Origin: Chloroflexota bacterium
Lineage (GTDB): Bacteria > Chloroflexota > Anaerolineae > Anaerolineales > Villigracilaceae
Length of the DNA stretch: 64,000 nucleotides
NCBI GenBank assembly: GCA_019873655.1
Contig: JAIOAU010000004.1
Span: 62,001-126,000, forward strand
Reading direction: 5' to 3'
The notes beneath the pieces were generated by a model that did no database searches, was not told where the DNA came from, and saw nothing but the letters and a program-made list of their open reading frames with translations. Both the position numbers and the translations under genes were made by a program. The stretch's first letter is position 1. Every line of letters begins with the position of its first letter. Of this stretch, positions 49,471 to 58,387 are shown one piece after another.

Positions 49471-50895
49471 TCAGGGACCGCGCGTGGGGAGCGGAGTCGG
49501 CAGCGGCGTGGGAGTCGGCACGGGCGTGGACTGGCGCAGCGATTGTTGCAAGGAGGCGCAAATCTGCAAGCCATCGTTCACAATGGCGGCGATAATCGGG
49601 TCGCTGCCGAAGGCGGCGCGCACCTCGTTCAGGATGGGCACCGCCTCGGGGCAATAATTCTGTTGAGGGCGGCTGAGGGCAGCCAGCACAGAACCATAGG
49701 TGTAATAATAGACCACCGTGTTGGGCGAAAGCGGCAGGCCTTCGACCGTCACCCCCTCATCGCCTTCGCACGGCTGTCCAAAGCGAGCCAGGCAACTGGT
49801 CTCCGGGTCGCAACCGCGCACCGCGCACTGCAAAGCCGGGATGGAGCCTTCGTAATTGCGCGCCTTGAAATAGATGACTCCCAGTTGCCCGTAGAGGTCG
49901 GGGTTGGTCGTATCGAACGAAATGGCCACCAGGATGTTGCGCGAGGCGGCAAAGAACTCCCCTTGCTGAGAATAGGTCTTGGCGATGGCCACATACGGCA
50001 GGGGGTCCTGGATGCCGAGTTGTTCGTTCAGGCGGGCGGCGCGGTCGAAATACTCCAGCGCCTGACCGTACAGTTGGTCGCGCTGCTCCTGGATGGGGCT
50101 TTCGAAAGCCAGGCGGCGATAGTTGAGGCCGGCCGAAATATAGAGGAAGGTCAGATTGGGGTTGATGGCGATGGCGCGGTCATACTCTTCGATGGCCTGA
50201 CGGTAGCGGGCGGTCGACTCGAGCACATAGGCATAGACGCGGTGGACATCCATGAGAGTCGGGTCGCGCGCCAGGGCCTGCAAGATGACCTGCTCGGCCT
50301 GAGACCATTTTTGCTGATCCACCAGCACCTCGGCATAGAAGGCCAGCGCCAGGACGTTCTGATTGTCCAGTTGGAGCGCCCGCGTCGCCGCCTGCTCGGC
50401 CTGGATGAGCAACGCCTGGCGGTCTTCTTCGTTCAGGGCCGCGCTGGCGCTCCAGTCCAGCACCAGAGCGCGGATGGCATGGACGGTGCTATTGTCGGGG
50501 GCCAGGGCGACCGCCTGTTCGATGGAGAAACGGGCTTCTTCGAGGCGGGCGCGGCGCTGCCGCTCGGTCGTCTCGAGGCTGGAAGAATAGGTCTGGATGC
50601 GCGCCAGTTCGGCCCACAAATCGGCTGCCGTAGGATCGACCAGCGTCGCCTGCTGGTAAGCGGCAATGGCTGCGTCCAGGTAACCGGCCTCGAAGAAGGC
50701 CTCGCCTTCCAGCGCGTACGATTGCGCCGTGCGCGTCGGCGTGGGAGAGGGCTCGAAGGGATGATGAACGACCCCGCTATCGAGGGCGCGCACGAACCAG
50801 GCCGCAGCCAGAATCGCCGCCGCCAGGACGAAAACCCGATACAGGTTCGAGCGCTTTTGTTCGTGGAACAAAGCGCGCCGACGGACGACTTTCAT
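49471..50895 (-). CDS. Membrane-anchored TPR protein (second of a pair)
   Basis: A 474-residue protein. One N-terminal helix (about 20-40) and a short Pro-Thr linker (EPSPTPTRTA) lead to a series of tetratricopeptide repeats (about 55-400), with blocks such as AFFEAGYLDAAIAAYQQATL and AIEEYDRAIAINPNLTFLY. A Cys-containing loop follows, and a Thr-Pro tail at the end. TPR arrays serve protein-protein contacts, here outside the membrane. The start at 50895 overlaps the stop of the upstream paralogue (ATGA), so both are made from one mRNA. The binding partner is unknown. Confidence 0.82.
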   Translation of the reverse strand: MKVVRRRALFHEQKRSNLYRVFVLAAAILAAAWFVRALDSGVVHHPFEPSPTPTRTAQSYALEGEAFFEAGYLDAAIAAYQQATLVDPTAADLWAELARIQTYSSSLETTERQRRARLEEARFSIEQAVALAPDNSTVHAIRALVLDWSASAALNEEDRQALLIQAEQAATRALQLDNQNVLALAFYAEVLVDQQKWSQAEQVILQALARDPTLMDVHRVYAYVLESTARYRQAIEEYDRAIAINPNLTFLYISAGLNYRRLAFESPIQEQRDQLYGQALEYFDRAARLNEQLGIQDPLPYVAIAKTYSQQGEFFAASRNILVAISFDTTNPDLYGQLGVIYFKARNYEGSIPALQCAVRGCDPETSCLARFGQPCEGDEGVTVEGLPLSPNTVVYYYTYGSVLAALSRPQQNYCPEAVPILNEVRAAFGSDPIIAAIVNDGLQICASLQQSLRQSTPVPTPTPLPTPLPTRGP

Positions 50896-52157
50896 GGGGA
50901 AGTTCCAGAAGTAGGAGACGGCTGATTCCCGGACGATTGCAGGCTTTGCTCGCACAGGCTGAGAGCAAATTGGGCGTTGTAAACGGCGATGTCATCGGTC
51001 GGGACCGCCGTCAGAATCAACTGCGCCACAGGCAGGGCCTCGCTGCAACGATTGAGGCGCGCCAGCACCAGCGCATAGGTGAAAAAGTATTCGGTCACCC
51101 GCCCGTCCGAGCCGTCCAGGACGAGGGGGACAATCGTCCGCCCGTCCTCGGTCGTCCCGCCGTTGACCGCCAGTCCGAGTTGCGTGACGGCATTCGGCCA
51201 CTGCAAATTGTGATAGAGAATCACACCCCAGTTGCCGCGCAGATAGGCGTCGGTCGGGTCATCATTGACCGCCTGCTCGGCGTACTGGGCGGCTTTGCCG
51301 TAATCGCCGGTGTAGAAATAGACCCGCGAGGTGTACAAATCGGGCCGAGGGTCCGAGGGGTTGAGCGTATTGGCCAGCGTGTACTCTTCGACCGCTTTAT
51401 CCAGCACTCCCGTGACCCGATAGGTGCGTCCCAGCGCCAGATGAAGTTCCGGGATGTTCGAATTAATGGCGATCGCTTGTTGATATTCCTGAATCGCCAC
51501 TTCGTAATTGGCGGTCAACTCCAGAATAAATCCGCGCGCCCGGTGCGCCTCGATCGACGAGGGCGCGAGTTGCACCCCCAGCCGCGATTGCTCGATCGCC
51601 AGATCGAGCACATTGAACGGCCCGCTGTTGTTGAGATACATATTGCCGAGCAATTCGGCGTACAGGGCATGGGCGATGCCGTTGTTGGGTTCGAGTTCCA
51701 GAGCGCGCTGCAGGGCATTCTCGGCCATTAGGTAATCTCCCAACTGGGTCAGCGCCGCTCCCCGCAGGGCGTGCGCCATCGAATTATCGCGCTCGAGCAG
51801 CAGGGCGCGCTCGGCGTTTTGCAGCGCCTCCGCCGGCTGGCCGGCGAACAATTGGACGCGCGCCAGCGCCACATACAGCCCGGCGTCGTTGGGAGTCAAA
51901 CGGATGACCTCCTCGTAGACGGCAATCGCCTGCAACAGTTTTCCCTGGTCGAACAGCGTCTGCGCCTCGGTGAGATAAGACTCGGGATTGCGCGTGGGCG
52001 TGGGAGAAGGCGTAAAAGGCTGGGGAATGGTCGGAACAACCACCGCGCTGAGGTAGGTGGAAAAAGCGATCAATATCAGCAGCACCGTCACCATAAACCA
52101 GTTGACCGGCCGCCGCCGTCGCTGACGCATACTCCACTTAGAACCGCGTAAATACAT
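50892..52157 (-). CDS. Membrane-anchored TPR protein (first of a pair)
   Basis: A 421-residue paralogue of the next gene with the same plan: basic N-terminus (RQRRRRPVNW), one helix (about 21-43), a TPSPTPTRNPES linker, then repeated TPR units (about 60-400) such as LLQAIAVYEEVIRLTPNDAG and AIQEYQQAIAINSNIPELH. It ends in a Ser-Pro tail. The -10 box TAAGAT ends six bases before the ATG, so the mRNA is probably leaderless. The pair looks like a tandem duplication, though the overall sequences have diverged. Confidence 0.82.
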   Translation of the reverse strand: MYLRGSKWSMRQRRRRPVNWFMVTVLLILIAFSTYLSAVVVPTIPQPFTPSPTPTRNPESYLTEAQTLFDQGKLLQAIAVYEEVIRLTPNDAGLYVALARVQLFAGQPAEALQNAERALLLERDNSMAHALRGAALTQLGDYLMAENALQRALELEPNNGIAHALYAELLGNMYLNNSGPFNVLDLAIEQSRLGVQLAPSSIEAHRARGFILELTANYEVAIQEYQQAIAINSNIPELHLALGRTYRVTGVLDKAVEEYTLANTLNPSDPRPDLYTSRVYFYTGDYGKAAQYAEQAVNDDPTDAYLRGNWGVILYHNLQWPNAVTQLGLAVNGGTTEDGRTIVPLVLDGSDGRVTEYFFTYALVLARLNRCSEALPVAQLILTAVPTDDIAVYNAQFALSLCEQSLQSSGNQPSPTSGTSP

Positions 52158-52163
52158 GCAATC

Positions 52164-52193
52164 ATCTTACCATTCCACCTGAACCGGCGTCAA
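52164..52193 (-). promoter_or_regulatory. Promoter of the TPR gene pair (leaderless)
   Basis: On the minus strand TTGACG (52193-52188), an 18-bp spacer and TAAGAT (52169-52164), then six bases and the ATG. Confidence 0.65.
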
Positions 52194-52209
52194 TCCCTGC
52201 GATTCCCTC

Positions 52210-52238
52210 TTGTCAGACAATCAACTTGCGGCTAGAAT
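52210..52238 (+). promoter_or_regulatory. Promoter of trmD (leaderless)
   Basis: TTGTCA (52210-52215), a 17-bp spacer and TAGAAT (52233-52238), then seven bases and the ATG at 52246. It is divergent from the TPR promoter, 17 bp away. Confidence 0.65.
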
Positions 52239-52245
52239 GGGTAGT

Positions 52246-52992
52246 ATGGAGTTTGATGTTTTCACGCTCCTGCCCGAGGTCTTTTCCCCCTATCTCGAAA
52301 GCAGCATTCTTCAGCGCGCCCGCCAGCGCGGTCTGATCCAGGTGCGCGTCCACAACATCCGCGACTGGGCGACCGACAAGCACCACGTCACCGACGACGA
52401 ACCCTACGGCGGCGGCGGCGGCATGGTCATGAAAGTCGAACCGGTCTTCGCCGCCGTCGAAAGCGTGCTCGGACCCGCGCCTGCCTGCCCGGTCATCCTG
52501 CTCACCCCTCAGGGACGGCTGTTCACCCAAAAGGTGGCCGCCGAACTGGCCACCCACCCCCGCCTGGCCCTCCTCTGCGGCCGCTACGAGGGCGTGGACG
52601 AACGCATCCGCGAACACCTGGCGACCGACGAAATCTCGATCGGCGATTACGTCCTGACCGGCGGCGAACTGCCAGCCCTCGTCCTCATCGACGCCGTGAC
52701 GCGCCTCCTGCCGGGCGTCCTCGGCGACCCCGACGGCGCCGCCGACGACTCGCACGCCTCGGGCCTGCTCGAATACCCCCACTACACCCGCCCGCCCGAA
52801 TTCCGCGGCTGGACCGTGCCCGAGGTCCTCCTCTCCGGCGACCACGCCCGCATCGCCCGCTGGCGGCGCGAACAATCCCTGCGCCGCACCCTGGCGCGCC
52901 GCCCCGACCTGCTCCAAACCGCTGACCTCAGCGAAGCAGACCGCCAATTCCTCGAACGTCTGCGCCGCGAGGACGAAACCCCCAACTCATAA
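52246..52992 (+). CDS. trmD: tRNA (guanine-37-N1) methyltransferase
   Basis: A 248-residue SPOUT-class enzyme that methylates G37 of tRNAs reading CNN codons and so prevents frameshifting. It begins [13 protein letters not shown] and has the [18 protein letters not shown] loop, [13 protein letters not shown], and the SAM-binding trefoil-knot motif [20 protein letters not shown] followed by RLLPGVLG. The ATG at 52246 gives the family start and sits exactly where a leaderless transcript would begin; the in-frame ATG at 52237 overlaps the -10 box. rpsP and rimM, its usual neighbours, are absent. Confidence 0.95.
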   Translation: MEFDVFTLLPEVFSPYLESSILQRARQRGLIQVRVHNIRDWATDKHHVTDDEPYGGGGGMVMKVEPVFAAVESVLGPAPACPVILLTPQGRLFTQKVAAELATHPRLALLCGRYEGVDERIREHLATDEISIGDYVLTGGELPALVLIDAVTRLLPGVLGDPDGAADDSHASGLLEYPHYTRPPEFRGWTVPEVLLSGDHARIARWRREQSLRRTLARRPDLLQTADLSEADRQFLERLRREDETPNS

Positions 52993-53004
52993 AAGGAGAC
53001 TGTC

Positions 53005-54303
53005 ATGGAGAAAAAACGCTTCCCCTGGGGCAAGACCTTTTTGCTCGGCTTCGGTTTCCTGGGCATCAGCATCATCTGGCCGATTTTCAATCAATACATC
53101 CCGCTCTTCCTGCAGGCCGGCAACCCCGAATTCGAGCGCCAACTGCTCGAGGAGGGCCGCGAACTGCCCACCATCGTCGGCTTTGGCCTGGCGCCCAGCC
53201 TGGCCATGTTCATCATGACCTGGGACAACCTCATCAACATGTTCGTCGCCCCCTGGGCCGGCAACGCCAGCGACCGCACCTGGAACCGCCTCGGTCGCCG
53301 CAAGATGTGGATCCTCATCGGCGCGCCGATCGCCCTGATCGCCTTCGTCTGCATTCCGCTGGCCCCCACCGTCATCGCCATCCTGACCTTTATCCTCATC
53401 ACGAACTTCGGCATGGCCCTCTTCCGCTCGCCGACCGTCGCCTGGCTGGGCGACCTGTTCGAGCGGGATGACCGCAGCAAGGCCAACGGCGTCATCAACC
53501 TGATGGGCGGCGTGGGCGGCCTGCTGGCCTACTTCGGCAGCGGCATGCTCTTCAACGCCCTGGAAGGCTCCTCGCCCCAACTGGCGCGCCTGATGCCCTT
53601 CCTGGCCGGGGCCATCGCCGCCGCCATCGCCCTGACGACCGCCCTGCTCTTCGTCAAAGAGCCGCGCACCCTGCCCGGCGGCGAGGATACCGAGAAGCCC
53701 CACGTCCTCAAGAACGTCGCCGAACTGTTCGCCAACCCCGATAAGAGCGGCCTCTTCGTCCTGGTCAGCATCCTGTTCTGGTTCATGGCCTTCAACGCCC
53801 TGGAGACCGGCCTCTCGTCTTTCGCGGTCTTCTCGCTGGGTATGCGCCCCGGCACGGCCTCCATCTACGCCGGTCTGGTGACGATTTCCTTCATCATCTT
53901 CTCGCTCCCGGCCGGTTTCCTGGGGACGCGCTTCGGGCGCGGCCCCACCATCCGCGCCGGGCTGATCGGCCTGGTGGCGCTCACCCTGTTCGGCTTCTTC
54001 TTCATCAAAGGCACGCTCGTCTTCGCGGTCGTCCTCGTCCTGGCCGGGGCGTTCTGGGCGATGGTCAACGTCAACAGCCTGCCGCTGGTCTATGACCACG
54101 GCGACGAGCGCCGCATCGGCGCCTTCACCGGCCTGTACTACTTCTCCTCCCAACTGGCGGCCGTCCTCGGCCCGACTCTGGGCGGCCTGCTGGTGGACGC
54201 CCTCGGCAGCGAGTACCGCTGGCTGTGGATCTTCAGTTTCGCTTTCATGAGCCTGGCCTTCCTGTCCATGCTCGGCGTCCGGCGCGTCAAGAAGGCCGCC
54301 TGA
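53005..54303 (+). CDS. MFS transporter, SLC45/GPH-like
   Basis: A 432-residue transporter with 12 membrane helices. The loop 2-3 motif AGNASDRTWNRLGRRKMWI is the D-R-T-x-x-R-x-G-R-R-R/K form found in sugar:cation symporters of the SLC45/GPH group. A similar DLFERDDRSKANGV lies before helix 5. It probably carries a sugar or glycoside with a cation. An AAAGGAG site is close to the ATG, and trmD ends 12 bp upstream. It is followed by a BMP-type lipoprotein gene with which it may be co-transcribed. Confidence 0.82.
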   Translation: MEKKRFPWGKTFLLGFGFLGISIIWPIFNQYIPLFLQAGNPEFERQLLEEGRELPTIVGFGLAPSLAMFIMTWDNLINMFVAPWAGNASDRTWNRLGRRKMWILIGAPIALIAFVCIPLAPTVIAILTFILITNFGMALFRSPTVAWLGDLFERDDRSKANGVINLMGGVGGLLAYFGSGMLFNALEGSSPQLARLMPFLAGAIAAAIALTTALLFVKEPRTLPGGEDTEKPHVLKNVAELFANPDKSGLFVLVSILFWFMAFNALETGLSSFAVFSLGMRPGTASIYAGLVTISFIIFSLPAGFLGTRFGRGPTIRAGLIGLVALTLFGFFFIKGTLVFAVVLVLAGAFWAMVNVNSLPLVYDHGDERRIGAFTGLYYFSSQLAAVLGPTLGGLLVDALGSEYRWLWIFSFAFMSLAFLSMLGVRRVKKAA

Positions 54304-54333
54304 GACGACTTTTCGTGAGGTTCGACCGTCTCG

Positions 54334-55374
54334 ATGGGCAACGCGCGGCGTCTCTGGCTTCTGCTCCTGACCCTGGGCCTGTTCCTGCCCGGCTGCGCCG
54401 CCGCGCCCCCCGACTGCGCCCGCGCCGAGGTCTTCTGCGTCGGCCTGGTGACCGCCTCCGGCCCCGTGGACGACCAGGCCCTCAACCAGGCCGCCTGGGA
54501 AGGCCTCCAGCAGGCCCGCGTCCTCGGCATGGCCGACTGGACGGCCTATATCCAAAGCGCCGAGCGCCGCGACTACGGCGAAAACATCCGCTTCTTCGCC
54601 GCTCATGACTACGACGCTATCGTCACGGTCGGCGGCCCGCTGGCCGAGGCGACCTACGCCGCTGCCGAACGCTACCCGCACGTTTACTTCATCGGCGTTG
54701 ACCAAAGCCTGCCTGCCGAAGCCGATCCGCTCCCCAACCTGGCCAGCCTGGCCTTTCCCGAGGACCAACTCGGCTTCCTGGCCGGGGCGCTGGCCGCCCG
54801 CATGACCACCACCGGCAAAGTCGGCGCGGTTCTGGCCAGCGACGCCTGGGCATCCATGCGGCGCTACGGCGAGGGCTTCCGCGCCGGCGTCGCCTACGCC
54901 GACTCTGCCGTGGAAGCCGTCGTCCTCTACCACAACGAGGTCGAGGCCAGCCGCTCGCTGGAGGATTTCGAATGGGGCGCGCTGACGGCCGATCTGCTGG
55001 TGGATAGCCAGGCCGATGTCCTCTTCGCGGCCGGCGGGCAGACCGCCGCCGGGGCGCTGTTGAGCGGCGCGGCGCGCGGCGTCTACGTCATCGGCGCCGA
55101 AGCAGACCAGTATCCGCTCCAGCCGGCCGCCCGTCCCCGCCTGCTGACCAGCGCCGTCAAAGAGATCGCGCCGGGCGTGATTCTGCTGGTCAGCGCGGCG
55201 CACGAGGCTCAGGCTGGCAAGGGCGGTTTCCCTTCCGGCGTCCTCCCCGGCGGCGTGGGCCTGGCGCCCTATCACGAGACTGCCGCGCTGGTGCCAGCGG
55301 AGGTTCAGCAGGAAATGCTCGCCCTGCTGGACGGCCTGCGGACCGGCGTCATCCAGACCGGAGTCTGGCCATGA
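54334..55374 (+). CDS. BMP-family substrate-binding lipoprotein (solo copy)
   Basis: A 346-residue lipoprotein with the lipobox FLPGC. The BMP/PnrA fold is shown by FCVGLVTASGPVDDQALNQA, DYDAIVTVGGPLAEATYAAA, FPEDQLGFLAGALAARMTTT and the GKVGAVLASD strand. BMP proteins deliver purine nucleosides to ABC transporters. It shares a two-Cys motif (DC...FCVG) with the second BMP gene but is otherwise quite divergent. It is followed by a separate promoter for the main transporter operon, so it may be a sensor or an alternative binding protein. Confidence 0.85.
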   Translation: MGNARRLWLLLLTLGLFLPGCAAAPPDCARAEVFCVGLVTASGPVDDQALNQAAWEGLQQARVLGMADWTAYIQSAERRDYGENIRFFAAHDYDAIVTVGGPLAEATYAAAERYPHVYFIGVDQSLPAEADPLPNLASLAFPEDQLGFLAGALAARMTTTGKVGAVLASDAWASMRRYGEGFRAGVAYADSAVEAVVLYHNEVEASRSLEDFEWGALTADLLVDSQADVLFAAGGQTAAGALLSGAARGVYVIGAEADQYPLQPAARPRLLTSAVKEIAPGVILLVSAAHEAQAGKGGFPSGVLPGGVGLAPYHETAALVPAEVQQEMLALLDGLRTGVIQTGVWP

Positions 55375-55396
55375 AACCCTCGTCTGGACGTTTCAC

Positions 55397-55425
55397 TTGC
55401 ACGGCGCGCCGAGACGTTGTATACT
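55397..55425 (+). promoter_or_regulatory. Promoter of the BMP/ABC transporter operon
   Basis: TTGCAC (55397-55402), a 17-bp spacer and TATACT (55420-55425), about 120 nt before the ATG of the second BMP gene. Confidence 0.75.
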
Positions 55426-55546
55426 GGTCTTGGTATGCTACCCGAATTCCGATGTCAGACAAGGAGGTGATGCGCGCGTAGAAAATACTCTTGATTCTTG
55501 CTGTTTCCCCCGCTCATACTAACTATACTAACTGAGGAGAAGGAAA

Positions 55547-56647
55547 ATGAAGAAACTGTATTCCATCATGGCGGTCCTGCTGGCAGCCGTTCTCTTGCTC
55601 TCTGCCTGCGGACCCCGCGCCGTCGATTGCTCGGCGGACGACGTTTACTGCGTCGGCCAGGTCACCGACCTGGGCGGCATCGACGACAAGTCGTTCAATG
55701 CCAGCGCCTGGCGAGGCGTTCAGAACGCCCTGGATGACGACCTGATTGCGTCGGGCAAGTATCTGGAATCCCAGGGCCAGTCCGACTACGCCCGCAACAT
55801 CCAGCAATTCCTGGATGAAAATACCGACCTGATCGTCACCGTCGGCTTCCTCCTGGGCGTGGACACGGCCAAGGCCGCGACGGCCAATCCGAATACCTAC
55901 TTCGCCATCGTGGACTACTCGTATCCTGACTGCTGGCCGGGCGCCGTGGTCGGCACCGACTGCGGTTCGGATGTCGAGATTCCCAATGTGCGCGGCCTGA
56001 CGTTCCAGACCGACCAGGCCGCCTTCCTGGCCGGCTATCTGGCCGCGGGCATGACCCAGACCGGCAAGGTCGGCACCTACGGCGGCATCCAGATCCCGCC
56101 CGTGACCATCTTCATGGATGGCTTCCAGGCAGGCGTGATGTACTACAACCAGCAGCACGGCGCCAACGTTCAACTGGTCGGCTGGGATGCGGCCACGGGC
56201 CAGGGTCTGTTCACCGGCAACTTCGAGTCGACCGATGACGGCCGCGCCTTTGCCGAGTCCCTCATGCAGGAAGGCGTCGACATCATCATGCCGGTCGCCG
56301 GCCCGGTGGGCCTTGGCTCGGCGGCCGTCTGCCAGGAGACCGGCGGCTGCCTGATCATCGGCGTGGACGCCGACTGGTACGACACCGCCCCCGAGTACCG
56401 CAGCGTACTGCTGACCTCCGTCCTGAAGAAGATCGATGTGGCCGTCTATGACACCATTCAGGATATGGTCAACGGGCAGTTCACCGGCGGCACCGCCGTT
56501 TACACCATTGCCGATGGCGGCGTGGATATCGCCCCCTACCACGACTTCGACAACCAGGTGCCGGCCAGCCTGAAAGCCGAGATCGAACAACTGCGCCAGC
56601 AACTGATCGACGGCACCCTGACCGTCAACGGCGTCCTTGGCCGCTAA
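55547..56647 (+). CDS. BMP-family substrate-binding lipoprotein of the nucleoside ABC transporter
   Basis: A 366-residue lipoprotein with the lipobox LLLSAC. It has YCVGQVTDLGGIDDKSFNAS, the classical BMP/PnrA start, then DLIVTVGFLLGVDTAKAA, FQTDQAAFLAGYLAAGMTQT, FMDGFQAGVMYYNQ and GVDADWYDTAPEY. It should bind a nucleoside outside the membrane and pass it to the permeases encoded downstream. A GAGGAGAAGG site precedes the ATG. A hairpin at 56668-56690 separates it from the ATPase gene and may allow higher expression of the binding protein. Confidence 0.92.
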   Translation: MKKLYSIMAVLLAAVLLLSACGPRAVDCSADDVYCVGQVTDLGGIDDKSFNASAWRGVQNALDDDLIASGKYLESQGQSDYARNIQQFLDENTDLIVTVGFLLGVDTAKAATANPNTYFAIVDYSYPDCWPGAVVGTDCGSDVEIPNVRGLTFQTDQAAFLAGYLAAGMTQTGKVGTYGGIQIPPVTIFMDGFQAGVMYYNQQHGANVQLVGWDAATGQGLFTGNFESTDDGRAFAESLMQEGVDIIMPVAGPVGLGSAAVCQETGGCLIIGVDADWYDTAPEYRSVLLTSVLKKIDVAVYDTIQDMVNGQFTGGTAVYTIADGGVDIAPYHDFDNQVPASLKAEIEQLRQQLIDGTLTVNGVLGR

Positions 56648-56667
56648 TTCTTGTCTTTTGCACGCCA

Positions 56668-56690
56668 GGGCCGGGGGCTCTCCCCGGCCC
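56668..56690 (+). terminator. Partial terminator after the binding-protein gene
   Basis: GGGCCGGGG pairs with CCCCGGCCC around five bases, followed by TTCTTTC. Within a transporter operon it probably lowers read-through rather than ending it. Confidence 0.7.
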
Positions 56691-56810
56691 TTCTTTCGCA
56701 CTCATTCGGGAATTATTCCGCTTCCATATTTACTCTCATGGCAATTGTGAATTGCAGCGCAACTTTATGGTAACATCTTGCACAACTTGGACGAGTCAGG
56801 AGTGAAGCGC

Positions 56811-58376
56811 ATGTCCACCGTTCTAGAATTGCAGGGGATCACGAAATCCTTCCCAGGGGTGCTGGCCAATGACCACATCGACCTGACGCTCGAACAGGGC
56901 GAGGTCCACGCCCTGCTCGGCGAAAACGGGGCCGGCAAGACCACCCTGATGAATATCCTCTACGGCCTCTACAAGCCAGACGAGGGCAAAATCAAAATCA
57001 AGGGCAACGAGGTCGAAATTCACAGCCCCAACGACGCCATCCGTCAGGGGATCGGCATGGTCCACCAGCACTTCATGCTGGTGCCGGTCATGACCGTCAC
57101 CGAGAACGTCATGCTCGGCGTCGAGACGACCCGCGCCGGCGTCTTCCTCGACCGGGCGGCAGTAGCCAGGAAAATTCGGGAAATCTCCGAACGCTACGGC
57201 CTGGAAGTGGACCCCGACGCCTACATCAAAGACCTGCCCGTCGGCGCTCAGCAGCGGGTGGAAATTATCAAGGTTCTCTACCGCGAGGCCGACATCCTGA
57301 TCCTCGACGAGCCGACGGCGGTCTTGACGCCCCAGGAAGTCGAAGGCTTGTTCAAAATCATCAAGACGCTGGTTGAGAAGGGTAAATCGCTCATTTTCAT
57401 CACCCACAAGTTGAAAGAAGTCCTGGCCATTGCCGACCGGATTACCGTCCTGCGCGGCGGGCGGGTGGTCGGGACGGTCAAGCCGCAGGAGGTGACGCAG
57501 GAAAAACTGGCCTCGATGATGGTCGGGCGTGAGGTCTCTCTGGTGGTCAAGAAACAGCCCGCCAACCCCGGCGAGGTGGTGCTGGAAGTGAAAGACCTGC
57601 ACGTGCGCGACGAGCGCCACAACCTGACCGTGCGCGGCGTCTCCTTCGAAGTGCGGGCCGGCGAAGTGCTGGGCATCGCCGGAGTCCAGGGCAACGGCCA
57701 GACCGAACTGGTCTACGCCCTGACCGGCCTGACGCCCATCGTCAGCGGCGAGATCAAGATCGCCGGGCAGACGATTCACAATACCGCCCCGCGCCAGATT
57801 CTCGAGCGCGGCGTGGCGCACATCCCCGAAGACCGCCAGAGACACGGCCTGGTGCTGCCGTTCCCGATTCACGACAACATGGTGCTGTGCACCTACTATC
57901 TGCCGCCGTTTGCCAACGGCATGGTTTTGCAGGAAAAAGTCATCGCCGAGAACGCCGCCAGGCTGGCGGAAGAATTCGATGTGCGCACGCCCAGCGTCTT
58001 CGTCCCGGCCTCCTCGCTTTCGGGCGGGAATCAGCAAAAGGTGATCGTGGCGCGCGAATTTTCGCGGCCGATCAAACTGCTGATCGCCTCGCAACCAACC
58101 CGCGGCCTGGACGTCGGTTCGATCGAATACATCCACAGCCGCATCATCCAGAAACGCTCCGAAGGGACGGGCGTCCTGCTGGTCTCCTCCGAATTGGACG
58201 AGATCATGGCCCTCTCCGATCGGATCGCGGTGATGTACAAAGGTCAAATCGTAGCCATCGTCCCGGCCAGCAAGGCCAGCAAGGAATATCTGGGGCTGCT
58301 GATGGCCGGCATCCATCCCGACGAAGCGGCCGAGAAGGCCGTCGAGGCAACCGAAGAAGTCGAACGCGTCTTTTAG
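56811..58376 (+). CDS. Nucleoside-type ABC transporter ATPase (two fused domains)
   Basis: A 521-residue ATPase of the RbsA/NupO type. The first domain has Walker A LLGENGAGKTT, the Q-loop HQHFMLVPVMTV, a variant signature LPVGAQQRVEI and Walker B ILILDEPTAVL. The second domain has the degenerate GVQGNGQTEL, without the Walker Lys, and the normal signature SSLSGGNQQKV. This asymmetry is usual for the family. The start at 56811 follows AGGAG. The permease gene begins 11 bp after the stop. It powers nucleoside import. Confidence 0.93.
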   Translation: MSTVLELQGITKSFPGVLANDHIDLTLEQGEVHALLGENGAGKTTLMNILYGLYKPDEGKIKIKGNEVEIHSPNDAIRQGIGMVHQHFMLVPVMTVTENVMLGVETTRAGVFLDRAAVARKIREISERYGLEVDPDAYIKDLPVGAQQRVEIIKVLYREADILILDEPTAVLTPQEVEGLFKIIKTLVEKGKSLIFITHKLKEVLAIADRITVLRGGRVVGTVKPQEVTQEKLASMMVGREVSLVVKKQPANPGEVVLEVKDLHVRDERHNLTVRGVSFEVRAGEVLGIAGVQGNGQTELVYALTGLTPIVSGEIKIAGQTIHNTAPRQILERGVAHIPEDRQRHGLVLPFPIHDNMVLCTYYLPPFANGMVLQEKVIAENAARLAEEFDVRTPSVFVPASSLSGGNQQKVIVAREFSRPIKLLIASQPTRGLDVGSIEYIHSRIIQKRSEGTGVLLVSSELDEIMALSDRIAVMYKGQIVAIVPASKASKEYLGLLMAGIHPDEAAEKAVEATEEVERVF

Positions 58377-58387
58377 GAAGGTTGACC

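Noticed and set aside
52987-55275. A minus-strand frame of 762 codons
   Set aside because: Antisense to the MFS transporter and BMP lipoprotein genes; composition typical of shadow frames.
56745-56757. Small palindrome CAATT-GTG-AATTG before the ABC ATPase gene
   Set aside because: Short and AT-rich; could arise by chance and has no matching second copy nearby.
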